Assembly (NCBI RefSeq): GCF_039543545.1
Contig: NZ_BAABJY010000001.1
Location: 930,001-994,000, forward strand
Origin: Luteimonas vadosa
GTDB lineage: Bacteria; Pseudomonadota; Gammaproteobacteria; Xanthomonadales; Xanthomonadaceae
Direction of reading: 5' to 3'
Length of the DNA: 64,000 nt
The notes under the pieces were generated by a model. The model did no database searches, was not told the origin of the DNA, and saw only the letters and a program-made list of their open reading frames with translations. Both the position numbers and the translations under genes were made by a program. Shown here piece by piece: positions 29,253-37,699 of the stretch; position 1 is the first letter of the stretch; each line of letters starts with the position of its first letter.

Positions 29253-31136
29253 TCAGCGGGCAGGCGCGTAGCGCAGGCTCAACGCGTACTCGCGTCCCGG
29301 CTGGTTGTACCAGGCGATGGTTTCGTACGCGCGGTCGAACAGGTTGGTGACGCCGGCCTGCACGGTCCAGCTGGCCGAGAGCGCGTACGCCAGCCGCAGG
29401 TCGACGGTCGCGTAACCGCCGAGGCGCACGGTGTTCGCGGCGTTGTCGTAGCGGGCGCCCGCGGCGTTCAAGGTGCCGCCCAGGCGCCAGCTGCCGATGC
29501 GCCGGTCCAGGTCGAATCGACCGGTGTCGCGCGCACGGCGCGCCAGCAGCCTGCCGTCGTTCGCGCCCGGGGTGCGGTTGCGCGGATCGGTATGGCTGAG
29601 CTGCAGGCCGAGGTCCCACCCGGCTAGGCTGCCGGCCAGGGTGAACTCGGCGCCGCGGATGCGCGCCTGCTCGAGGTTGTTGGGCAGGAAGATCGAGGCG
29701 TCGTAGGTGACCAGGTCGTCGACCCGGGTTTCGTAGGCGTCCAGGGTCCAGCGCCAGCCGGCGTGGTCGCCACGGAGGCCGGCGTTTAAGGTCTTCGAGC
29801 GCTCGGGCCGCAGGTCCGGGTTGCCGAAGAAGGGGAAGTAGAGGTCGTTGAAGCTGGGAGCCTTGAAGCCGGTGCCGTAGCTAAGCGCGAGGCGGAGGTC
29901 GTCGGCGAAGGTCCATCCCCAGCCCAAGCCTCCGGTGACGTGGCTGCCGAACTGCTCGTTGTCGTCGCTGCGAACGCTGGCCTGGACGCTTTGCGCGCCG
30001 AAGCGGCCCTGGTATTCGACGAACCCCGCCAGGTTGTCCCTTGCCTCCGCGGCGAACGCGGTGGTGCTGTTGATGCTGTCGCGCTGCCAGTCGGCACCGA
30101 CGCTCAGCAGGTGGTCGCCGCCCACGCCGAAGTCGGCCTGCACCGACGCGGTGTCGCGGTGGGTGTCGAAGGTGCTGAGGTAGGTGCGCGTGCCGCTGGC
30201 GGCATCGGCGTAGTGGTTGTCGGAGCGGTCGTCGCTGCGACCGGCCTGGGCGGTGAGCAGGATCGATCGCTTCGGCGTCCAGGCGAGCTTCGTGCCCAGG
30301 GCCTGTTGCACGTTCTCGGCCTCGTTGCCGCCGAACCTGCCGCCGTCGAACGCGTTTTCGCTTTCGGCGCGCAAGGCGCTGGCCTCCAGCGTCAATGCAT
30401 CGCTCAATTCGATGCCGCCTCGCAGGCTGGCCGATCGGTTGCGGTAGCCGTCGCGGTCGGGCTGGTCGACGAAGCAGCCGGCACCGAAATCGAACGGGAT
30501 CGACGGGTCCGGGCCGCGTCCGCGGCAGGCATCGATGCCGTCCGTGGCCTGGTACGCGACGTCGGCACCGAACCAGCCACGCGTCCCGATGCCACCGCCG
30601 ATGCCGGCGCTGGCCTCGCGCCGGTCGTGGCTGCCGATGCCGACCTTGAAGCGGGTGGCGATCTCCCCGGCGTCGCGGCGGGTGAAGACCTGGATCACGC
30701 CGCCGATGGCCTCGGAGCCGTAGAGGCTGGAGCGCGGCCCGCGCACGATCTCGATCCGGTCGATCTGCTCGACCGGCAGGTCCTGGAACGCCACCAGGCC
30801 CGCCGTCGCCGAGCCGATGCGGATGCCGTCGACCAGCACGAGCACGTGGTCGGATTCGCTGCCGCGCAGGAACACCGTGGACAGCTTGCCGGCGCCACCC
30901 TGGTTGCCGATGTCGATGCCGGCGCGCCCACGCAGCAGTTCCGGCAGCGAGCGTGCCTGGCTGCGCTCGATCTCCTCGCGACCGATGACCTGCGCCGGTT
31001 GCAGGCTCTCCTCCAGGGCGATCTCGGTCCGGGTGGCGGTGACCAGGATCTCGTCGAGGTCGGTGGGGTCCTGCGCGGACGCGAAGGGGGTGGCGAGGGC
31101 CAGCGCGACGGCCAGCGAAACGGAATAGCGTTGCAT
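29253..31136 (-). CDS. btuB: TonB-dependent vitamin B12 receptor
   Basis: A 627-residue outer-membrane receptor taking up cobalamin. A signal peptide (residues 1-22, cleaved after ATPFASA) is followed by a TonB box-like DEILVTATR, a plug domain (QVIGREEIERSQARSLPELL to IEIVRGPRSSLYGSEAIGG) and a 22-strand barrel ending in ALSLRYAPAR. The length is close to BtuB. The start ATG 31136 gives a proper signal peptide; upstream codons in frame are Arg-rich and overlap the riboswitch. Expression is very probably controlled by the cobalamin riboswitch at 31285-31475, which supports the substrate call over other TonB receptors. No btuCDF or cob genes are in the window. Confidence 0.93.
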   Translation of the reverse strand: MQRYSVSLAVALALATPFASAQDPTDLDEILVTATRTEIALEESLQPAQVIGREEIERSQARSLPELLRGRAGIDIGNQGGAGKLSTVFLRGSESDHVLVLVDGIRIGSATAGLVAFQDLPVEQIDRIEIVRGPRSSLYGSEAIGGVIQVFTRRDAGEIATRFKVGIGSHDRREASAGIGGGIGTRGWFGADVAYQATDGIDACRGRGPDPSIPFDFGAGCFVDQPDRDGYRNRSASLRGGIELSDALTLEASALRAESENAFDGGRFGGNEAENVQQALGTKLAWTPKRSILLTAQAGRSDDRSDNHYADAASGTRTYLSTFDTHRDTASVQADFGVGGDHLLSVGADWQRDSINSTTAFAAEARDNLAGFVEYQGRFGAQSVQASVRSDDNEQFGSHVTGGLGWGWTFADDLRLALSYGTGFKAPSFNDLYFPFFGNPDLRPERSKTLNAGLRGDHAGWRWTLDAYETRVDDLVTYDASIFLPNNLEQARIRGAEFTLAGSLAGWDLGLQLSHTDPRNRTPGANDGRLLARRARDTGRFDLDRRIGSWRLGGTLNAAGARYDNAANTVRLGGYATVDLRLAYALSASWTVQAGVTNLFDRAYETIAWYNQPGREYALSLRYAPAR

Positions 31137-31284
31137 GTTCGATTGTCTCCAGCGCGCACACCCGCGCGCGCGATCGGTCGCCCGGACGGGCGGGAGTCGC
31201 GTGGGGAAGGAGCGGGCTGCGGAACCGGCGCGCGAACACGACGGGAACGCCGCCGTGATGCCCTCCGCATCGCAACCAGTCGAC

Positions 31285-31475
31285 TCCAGGGCCGGTCTCC
31301 GGGCTCGCGAGGCGCAAGGATGGCCCTTGCCGGAATGTCGCGCCTTCCCATGCATGCAGCGCACAGTGGCGGATGCGACGACCTGTCTCGCTTACCGTTG
31401 CGGGGGCAGCGCCGGACTGGCGGTCGCGGGCACATGGCGTGCGTCGACGACGGCGTCACCGGCTTCCCGTTTCAA
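31285..31475 (-). promoter_or_regulatory. Cobalamin (AdoCbl) riboswitch upstream of btuB
   Basis: Read on the minus strand, the conserved blocks occur in order: GGGAAGCCGGTGAC (near 31469-31455), CCCCCGCAACGGTAA (31406-31392), GCCACTG (31370-31364) and the B12 box GAGCCCGGAGACCGGC (31306-31291). All are hallmarks of the class I cobalamin riboswitch. About 150 bases separate the B12 box from btuB. GC-rich hairpins there, including one just before the GGAG ribosome site, suggest translational control. A weak -10 TACACT at 31522-31517 could start the transcript about 20-40 bases upstream. Confidence 0.95.
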
Positions 31476-31489
31476 CCCGCCAGCGGACG

Positions 31490-31917
31490 CTGGCCGGGTC
31501 ACCCTGAAGCGCGCACAGTGTAGCGCGGCGTCCCGCCCGCGTGCAGGGCGCGGGTTGCCTGGAAGGCGCAGCCACGGCGGCGTGCACCGCAGATGCAACC
31601 GTGCACGTGCAGCGCGACGGCCCGGGGTCGCTTCGGTGCGCTGCCTGTGCGATCCGTTCGTGCAGGGGCGGATCGGGACCTGCCCGGCATGGGTCGCGGA
31701 GCGGGGGGGGTAGCCCCGGCGAAGCCGCAGCGATGCGCGTCAACGACTTCGATCCCCATTCGATGCGGACGCACGCATGCCGCCGCACGCGATGAATGCA
31801 AACGCCGGCTGCGACTCGCCGCCGCCCGCTAGCCGGGAATCCGAGTCAAGCACGTGGCCCGCCCTGCATGGGGCGCGCCACCTTTCCCGAAACGGGAGAG
31901 TTCAGGACCGCAGCGCC
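31490..31917. other. Gap between riboswitch and TfoX C-domain gene
   Basis: Apart from the possible btuB -10 hexamer at 31517-31522, I see no gene here. Open frames on both strands are short and Arg/Ala/Pro-rich. A small inverted repeat, TCCCG/CGGGA, lies near 31890-31905, past the stop of the minus-strand TfoX-domain gene. Confidence 0.4.
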
Positions 31918-32277
31918 TCAATCGGTGGCATCGGCAGGCGGTGGCGGCCGATGCACCGGCATCACGGTGGTCTTGACCGGCGCGGGAGCGGGCCGGCCGC
32001 GCGGATCGGGCAGTTCGGCGATGGCGGCCTCGGCCTGTTCCACCAGCTGCTCGCGGCGCGCCGGCGGGACCTCCTGCCAGTGGCAGTCGCACAGCGCGCC
32101 TTCCAGCGCGTAGAGCAGGTTGAGGCTGGGCTTGAAGCCGGCGCGCTTGATGCGCATGAAGGCTTCCAGCGGTCCGGCCTCGGCCACGTCTTCGGGGGTG
32201 TGCAGCCCGACCTGCCGCAACCAGGCGGCGGACTTCGGGCCGATGTTGCGCATCTTCAGCGTCGGGGCCGTCGTCAT
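31918..32277 (-). CDS. TfoX C-terminal domain protein
   Basis: A 119-residue protein corresponding only to the C-terminal, helix-hairpin-helix-like half of TfoX/Sxy. Recognisable stretches are MRNIGPKSAAWLRQVG, VEAFMRIKRAG-like PLEAFMRIKRAGFKP and SLNLLYALEGALCDCHW. Full TfoX/Sxy proteins control competence with CRP. Single C-domain proteins are common in xanthomonads and their role is unknown; the C-domain may bind DNA or a partner protein. The last 30 residues are Pro-rich. Its ATG overlaps the stop of the upstream sulfoxide reductase by four bases, so the two are co-translated. Confidence 0.82.
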   Translation of the reverse strand: MTTAPTLKMRNIGPKSAAWLRQVGLHTPEDVAEAGPLEAFMRIKRAGFKPSLNLLYALEGALCDCHWQEVPPARREQLVEQAEAAIAELPDPRGRPAPAPVKTTVMPVHRPPPPADATD

Positions 32278-32756
32278 GGCAGGGATTGCACGTACATGCG
32301 GGCGATCTCCTCGAGTCCTTCCTGATCTTCAACGTCGAAACGCGCCGGATCCGGACTGTCCAGGTCGAACACCCCCACCAGGGCGCCATCCCGGAACAGC
32401 GGCACCACCAGTTCCGAGCGCGACGCCGCGTCGCAGGCGATGTGGTCGGGCACGGCATGCACGTCGTCGACCCGCTGGGTCTGGCCGCTGCGCGCCGCCG
32501 CGCCGCAGACGCCACGATCCAGCGGGATGCGCACGCAGGCCGGCAGGCCCTGGAACGGGCCGACCACCAGCTCCGTGCCGTCGAAGAAGTAGAAGCCCAC
32601 CCAATTGAGGGCCGGCAACGCGTGGTAGACCAGGGCCGAGAGGTTGGCGGCGTTCGCGATGCGGTCCGATTCGCCTGCCAGCAACGCCTCGGCCTGTGCC
32701 GCGAGCTGGGCGTATTGTTCGGCCTTGCCGCCGCTTAGACTTGTCGTCGAGAACAT
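32274..32756 (-). CDS. msrC: Free methionine-(R)-sulfoxide reductase (GAF domain)
   Basis: A 160-residue GAF-domain enzyme that reduces free methionine-R-sulfoxide with thioredoxin. The three catalytic cysteines of the family are present, in LPACVRIP, RGVCGAAA and HIACDAAS, along with WVGFYFFDG and the C-terminal DLDSPDPARFDVEDQEGLE, all family hallmarks. Length matches the family. A TAGACT hexamer ends six bases before ATG 32756, suggesting a leaderless message. The downstream TfoX C-domain gene overlaps by four bases. Confidence 0.93.
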   Translation of the reverse strand: MFSTTSLSGGKAEQYAQLAAQAEALLAGESDRIANAANLSALVYHALPALNWVGFYFFDGTELVVGPFQGLPACVRIPLDRGVCGAAARSGQTQRVDDVHAVPDHIACDAASRSELVVPLFRDGALVGVFDLDSPDPARFDVEDQEGLEEIARMYVQSLP

Positions 32757-32762
32757 GCCGGC

Positions 32763-32768
32763 AGTCTA
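32763..32768 (-). promoter_or_regulatory. Possible -10 element of msrC
   Basis: TAGACT on the minus strand ends six bases before the msrC ATG. Transcription would begin at or next to the start codon. No strong -35 is visible. Confidence 0.35.
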
Positions 32769-32806
32769 GCAACTGCCGTCCAGCTTCCGGAGCGAGGAGG
32801 GGACAA

Positions 32807-33574
32807 ATGCCGCGACAATCGATCGGGGACCGGGATGGCGACGGCTTCCGGCTGCGCGGGCAGCACGCCACGCGCCTGGAAACCTTCATCGACGCCTCGT
32901 TCGCGTTTTCCCTCACCCTGCTGGTGATCTCCTACAACCAGCTCCCGGATACCGTGGCGGAACTGCGCCAGGCGTTGATGCGGGTCCCGACCTTCATCGC
33001 CAGCTTCGCGCTGATCGCCATGTTCTGGAACGCGCACCACCGCTGGAGCCGGCGCTTCGGGCTCCACGACGGGTGGACCACGCTGCTGGGCCTTGCCATG
33101 GTGCTGACGGTGCTGGTGTACGTGTACCCGCTGCGCATGGTCATCTCCAGTTTCCTGTCGCTGCTCAGCGGCGGCTGGCTGCCGAGCGAACTGGGCGTGG
33201 GCACGTCGGGGCAGCTGGCCGACGTGCAGGCGGCCTTCATCATCTACAGCGTCGGTTTCGGCCTGCTCGCCTGGATCATGTGGCGCCTCAACGTGCATGC
33301 GCTTCGCCACGCCGATGCGCTGGCCCTGGACGACAACGAGCGCCACCAGCTAGGGACCGAGGCGGGCGTGTACCGCATCCTGTTCTGGGTGGCGGTGCTG
33401 AGCATCCTCGCCAGCCTGCTGGTGTTGTGGATCGCCCCCGCGTTCGATCGGAGGATCATGCTGCTGGCGGGCCTGCCGATGTGGCTGTATGCCGCGCTGT
33501 CGGTGGTCATGCCGCTGTATGCGATGCGGCGTGGCCGGCAGTGGAAGGCGCGTCGGCCGCCCGGGACGGAATGA
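32807..33574 (+). CDS. TMEM175-like potassium channel family (DUF1211) membrane protein
   Basis: A 255-residue protein with six predicted membrane helices. The first reads RLETFIDASFAFSLTLLVI, matching the RxxxFSD signature of TMEM175/DUF1211 in a slightly altered form (FID for FSD). Bacterial members are tetrameric K+ leak channels with one six-helix repeat. Other helices include FIASFALIAMFWNAHH and TTLLGLAMVLTVLVYVYPL. GAGGAGGGG lies six bases before ATG 32807. Its stop overlaps the bioD start by four bases (ATGA), so the two are co-translated though functionally unrelated as far as known. Confidence 0.85.
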   Translation: MPRQSIGDRDGDGFRLRGQHATRLETFIDASFAFSLTLLVISYNQLPDTVAELRQALMRVPTFIASFALIAMFWNAHHRWSRRFGLHDGWTTLLGLAMVLTVLVYVYPLRMVISSFLSLLSGGWLPSELGVGTSGQLADVQAAFIIYSVGFGLLAWIMWRLNVHALRHADALALDDNERHQLGTEAGVYRILFWVAVLSILASLLVLWIAPAFDRRIMLLAGLPMWLYAALSVVMPLYAMRRGRQWKARRPPGTE

Positions 33575-34257
33575 GTCGCGGCATGTACGTGACCGGTACC
33601 GACACCGGCGTCGGCAAGACGCTGGCGTCCGCTGCGCTGCTGCATGCGTTGCGCGCGGCTCACGGTGTCGCCGTGGGCATGAAGCCGGTGGCGAGCGGCA
33701 GCGAAGCGACCGCGGAGGGCTGGCGCAATGACGATGCGCGCCTGCTGCAAGCGGCCAGCGCTCCGCGGCCCGCGTACGACGACGTCAATCCCTATGCCTT
33801 GCCCCTGGCCACCGCACCGCAGCTGGCGGCGCGTGCCGAGGGGGTCGAGGTCGAACTCGCAACCTTGCTCGCCGCGCATGCATGCCTGGCGGCGATGGCC
33901 GACGTGGTCGTGGTCGAGGGCGTGGGCGGCTGGATGGCGCCGCTGGCCGACGGCCTTGAACAGGCGGACCTGGTGCGCGCGCTGGACCTGTCCGTGGTGC
34001 TGGTCGTCGGCCTGCGCCTGGGTTGCCTGAGCCAAGCGCGATTGACGCTGCGTGCGATCCAGGCCGACGGCTGCCGCTGCACGGGATGGATCGGAAGCGC
34101 GGTCGATCCCGCGTTCGTGGAGCGCGACGACTACCTCGAGCTGCTGCGCGCTGCGCTCGGGGTGCCTTGCCTGGGCGTCCTGCCGCATGCAACGTCACCC
34201 GACCCCGCACTGCTGGCGGCCCGGTTGGCGCTTCCGAACGGAAACGGCGCGCCCTAG
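33571..34257 (+). CDS. bioD: Dethiobiotin synthetase
   Basis: A 228-residue ATP-dependent carboxylase closing the ureido ring of dethiobiotin, the penultimate step of biotin synthesis. The P-loop is GTDTGVGKT at the N-terminus; the substrate-binding MKPVASGS and EGVGGWMAPL follow. ATG 33571 overlaps the upstream TMEM175-like gene's stop. Other bio genes are not in the window; the biotin made is used by the accB product near the right end. Confidence 0.95.
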   Translation: MSRGMYVTGTDTGVGKTLASAALLHALRAAHGVAVGMKPVASGSEATAEGWRNDDARLLQAASAPRPAYDDVNPYALPLATAPQLAARAEGVEVELATLLAAHACLAAMADVVVVEGVGGWMAPLADGLEQADLVRALDLSVVLVVGLRLGCLSQARLTLRAIQADGCRCTGWIGSAVDPAFVERDDYLELLRAALGVPCLGVLPHATSPDPALLAARLALPNGNGAP

Positions 34258-34394
34258 GCGCGGTCCGTGGGCGCCGGCCTACGGCGCGGGGGAGCGACGG
34301 CCGGCGCCGTCCCACGCGCCGCTGGTCCAGCGAAAAAGCCTAGTGGTCGCCGGCCATTCCCGCGAGGCGTACGCAAAAGGCGCGGGTCCTCGCC

Positions 34395-37300
34395 TCATCC
34401 ATGCTGGTGTGCCGGCGGCGGCAAGCCCTCCCGAGCGACCGTGGTCGTGCCAGGGTCCCGCGCACGGCCATGGCTGTGGTCGCGCGCCAGGTACAGGTAG
34501 AACGCCGGCAGCACGAACAGGGTGAAGGCGGTGCCGATGGTCATGCCCGCGGCGATCACCGTGCCCATGGAAAAGCGCGCGGCCGCGCCGGGACCGCTGG
34601 CGAGCAGCAGCGGCACCATCGCGAACACCAGCGCCGCCGTCGTCATCAGCACCGGGCGCAGCCGGATCGCGCTGGCTTCCTCGATCGCCTCGCGCTTGGA
34701 CAGCCCCTGCTCGACCTGCAGCTTGTTGGCGAACTCCACGATCAGGATGCCGTGCTTGGTGATCACGCCGATTAGCGTCACCAGGCCGACCTGGGTGTAG
34801 ATGTTGATGCTCATCCCGGGGAAGGCCTCGATGCCCTGGAAGCCGAGGATGTTGGACACCAGCGCCAGCACGTTCAGCACGAGCAGCGCGCCGCTGATCG
34901 CCATCGGCACGGTCAGCAGCATGATCAGCGCGTCGCGGAAGCTGCCGAACTGCGCAGCGAGCACCAGGTAGATCACCACCAGCGCCAGCAGCAGGGTGAC
35001 CAGCATGGCCGAACCTTCCTGCCGGAACTGGCGCGACTCGCCGGCGAAGTCGACGCTGTAACCCTGCGGCAGGACTTCGCGCGCCGCCTGCTCCAGGATG
35101 TCCAGCGCCTCGCCCTTGCTCACCCCCGGTCGCGGGGCGAACGAAATCGACACCGCGTTGAGCTGCTGGAACCGCTTCAGCGACTGCGGCTGCGTGCTCG
35201 CGCTCAGGGTGATGAGGGTCGACAGCGGGATCAGCTCGCCGTCGCGTGTTCGCGTGTAGAAGTTCTCCAGCGCGCTGGCGTTGAGGCGGTCGCTGCGCTG
35301 GACCTGGGGGATCACCAGGTAGGAGCGGTTCTGCATCGCGAAGCGGTTGCTGTAGCCGCCGGACAGCAATGCCGCGGTGTCCGCGGCCAGCGTGCGCATG
35401 TCGATGCCCAGGCTGGCGGCCTTGTCGCGGTCGATCTGCACCTCGATCCGCGGCTTGTCGATCTTCAGGTCCTTGTCGAGGAAGATGAAGCGCTTGCTCT
35501 CACGCGCCTTCGCCAGGATCGCATCGGCCAGCTCGGCGAGCTGGCTGAGCTCGCCGACGCCGCCGATGATGAATTCGCCGCCGCCATCGCCGCCGGCGCT
35601 GGGCAGCGAGGGCGGGACGAGGGCGAAGGTGTTCAGGCCCGTCACCTGCGAGATCTGCGGTTGCAGCACCTGCTCGAGGATCTGCTTGGTGGAGCGTTCG
35701 CGCTCGCTCCAGGGCTTGAGCACGAAGCCCGCCACCGCGCTGGGGCTGGCACCGCCGCCGCTGCCGCCGAAGCCGCCATTGAACAGGAAGTAGCCCTCGA
35801 CCTCGGGCACGCCCTTGGCGATCTCGGTGACTTGCTCGGTGTAGCGCTCGACGTAGTCCAGCGTCGCGTACGGATCGGCCTGCGCGATGGAGAAGATGAA
35901 GCCCTCGTCCTCCAGCGGTGCCGGTTCCTTGGGCGCGGTGGCGTACAGGAACACGCAGCTGACCAGCACGATGGCGCCGAACACCCCGATCACGAGCCGG
36001 GTTTCCAGCGCGCCATGCAGCTTGCGCTGGTAGCCGTCGCGCAGCCAGTCGAACTTCTCGTCCAGCCAGGCTTCCAGGCGCCCCTTGGGGTGCTCGCGGT
36101 CGTGCGCTTTCAGCATCTTCGCGCTCATCATCGGCGACAGGGTCAGGGCGATCACGCCCGACAGCAGCACCGCGCCGGCCAGGGTGAAGGCGAACTCGGT
36201 GAACAGCACGCCGGTCAGGCCGCCCTGGAAGCCGATCGGCACGTACACCGCCACCAGCGTCGTGGTCATCGCCACCACCGGCCAGGCCAGTTCGCGCGCG
36301 CCCTTGATCGCCGCGTCGTAGGGACTCATCCCTTCCTCGATGTGGCGATGGATGTTCTCGAGCACGATGATCGCGTCGTCGACCACGATGCCGATCGCCA
36401 GCACCATCGCCAGCAGGGTCAGCAGGTTGATGGTGAAGCCCATCAGCAGCATCAGGAACAGCGCGCCGACCAGCGACAGCGGCACCGTCACCGCCGGGAT
36501 GATCACGCTGCGCAGCGAGCCCAGGAACAGGTAGATCACCAGGATCACGATCAGCACCGCTTCGATGATCGTGCTCACCACCTCGTCGATCGCTTCCTGG
36601 ATCGACTCCGTGCTGTCGTAGGGGATGGTGCCGGCGATGCCTTCCGGCAGCTGCGGCACGACCTGCGCATCCCAGAGCCGGCGCACGTCCTTGATCACAT
36701 CCAGCGAATTGGCGTCGGGCGCGACGTACACCCCCACGAAGGTCGCGGCCTCGCCGTTCATGCGCACCGACGTGCCGTAGTTCTCGGAGCCCAGCGCCAC
36801 GTCGGCCACGTCGCCCAGGCGCACGATGGCGCCATCCTGCTCGCGGATCACCAGCCGCCGGAATTCCTCGGCATTGCGCAGGTCGGTGCGCGCGGTGATG
36901 TCGATCGCGACCATCTGGCCCTTGGTCGAGCCCAGTGCCGAGAGCACGTTGTTGGAGCGCAGTGCGTCGGACACGTCGCTTGCGGTGACCTTCAACGCGG
37001 CCATGCGGTCGGGCTTGAGCCAGATGCGCATGGCGAAGGTGCCGGCGCCCAGGATGTCGGCGCGCTGCACGCCCGGCACCGTCACCAGCTTGGGCTGGAT
37101 GACGCGGGTCAGGTAGTCCGTGATCTGGTTGTTGTCGAGCGTGTCGCTGGCGAACGACAGGTACATCGCGGCGATCTGCTGGCCCTGCTGCAGGTCGATC
37201 ACCGGGTCCTCGGACTCCGGCGGCAGCTGCCCGCGCATCTTGTTGACCTTGGCCGCGATCTGGGTCAGCGCCTCGTTCGGATCCTGGTCCAGGCGGATGT

Positions 37301-37580
37301 AGGCCTGGATCACGCTGACCCCGGCCGCGCTGGTGGAGGTCATGTAGTCGATGCCGTCGGCGCTCGCGATCTCGCGCTCCAGCGGCGTGGTGATGAAGCC
37401 CTCGATCAGGTCGGCGTCGGCCCCGAAATACGTGGTGCTGACATTGACCACCGCATTGCGCAGCTCGGGGTACTGGCGCACGTTGAGCTCGCCGAAGGCG
37501 CGCAGCCCGAAGATCAGGATGAACAGGCTGACCACGATCGCCAGCACCGGCTTGTTGATGAAGATGTCGGTGAATTTCAT
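34395..37580 (-). CDS. RND multidrug efflux transporter, HAE1 (AcrB/MexB-like) family
   Basis: A 1061-residue inner-membrane proton/drug antiporter. It has the usual 12 helices and two large periplasmic loops; the proton-relay Asp-Asp pair lies in LAIGIVVDDAIIVLEN. The N-terminus MKFTDIFINKPVLAIVVSL is standard. The C-terminus has an extra His/Gly-rich tail after the last helix. The adaptor gene lies upstream and a TetR gene upstream of that, all in one operon. No outer-membrane channel gene is adjacent, so TolC/OprM would come from elsewhere. A glycine-rich segment GGFGGSGGGASPS in the second periplasmic loop is unusual for AcrB itself. Substrates unknown. Confidence 0.95.
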   Translation of the reverse strand: MKFTDIFINKPVLAIVVSLFILIFGLRAFGELNVRQYPELRNAVVNVSTTYFGADADLIEGFITTPLEREIASADGIDYMTSTSAAGVSVIQAYIRLDQDPNEALTQIAAKVNKMRGQLPPESEDPVIDLQQGQQIAAMYLSFASDTLDNNQITDYLTRVIQPKLVTVPGVQRADILGAGTFAMRIWLKPDRMAALKVTASDVSDALRSNNVLSALGSTKGQMVAIDITARTDLRNAEEFRRLVIREQDGAIVRLGDVADVALGSENYGTSVRMNGEAATFVGVYVAPDANSLDVIKDVRRLWDAQVVPQLPEGIAGTIPYDSTESIQEAIDEVVSTIIEAVLIVILVIYLFLGSLRSVIIPAVTVPLSLVGALFLMLLMGFTINLLTLLAMVLAIGIVVDDAIIVLENIHRHIEEGMSPYDAAIKGARELAWPVVAMTTTLVAVYVPIGFQGGLTGVLFTEFAFTLAGAVLLSGVIALTLSPMMSAKMLKAHDREHPKGRLEAWLDEKFDWLRDGYQRKLHGALETRLVIGVFGAIVLVSCVFLYATAPKEPAPLEDEGFIFSIAQADPYATLDYVERYTEQVTEIAKGVPEVEGYFLFNGGFGGSGGGASPSAVAGFVLKPWSERERSTKQILEQVLQPQISQVTGLNTFALVPPSLPSAGGDGGGEFIIGGVGELSQLAELADAILAKARESKRFIFLDKDLKIDKPRIEVQIDRDKAASLGIDMRTLAADTAALLSGGYSNRFAMQNRSYLVIPQVQRSDRLNASALENFYTRTRDGELIPLSTLITLSASTQPQSLKRFQQLNAVSISFAPRPGVSKGEALDILEQAAREVLPQGYSVDFAGESRQFRQEGSAMLVTLLLALVVIYLVLAAQFGSFRDALIMLLTVPMAISGALLVLNVLALVSNILGFQGIEAFPGMSINIYTQVGLVTLIGVITKHGILIVEFANKLQVEQGLSKREAIEEASAIRLRPVLMTTAALVFAMVPLLLASGPGAAARFSMGTVIAAGMTIGTAFTLFVLPAFYLYLARDHSHGRARDPGTTTVAREGLPPPAHQHG

Positions 37581-37590
37581 CTCGGTCTCC

Positions 37591-37649
37591 CCCTCCCCCG
37601 CTTGCGGGAGAGGGCTTCATTCAATCCCTCCCGCGCAAGCGGGGGAGGG
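37591..37649. repeat. REP-like hairpins between adaptor and RND genes
   Basis: Two hairpins lie in the 119-base gap: CCCTCCCCCGC/GCGGGAGAGGG at 37591-37614 and CCCTCCCGC/GCGGGGGAGGG at 37626-37649. They are relatives of the pair at 13675-13790. In this position they may reduce RND expression relative to the adaptor. Confidence 0.75.
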
Positions 37650-37699
37650 CTGGGGTGGGGGCTAGCCGGCATCGGTGGCTTGGCGGGCGACGCCGAGGC

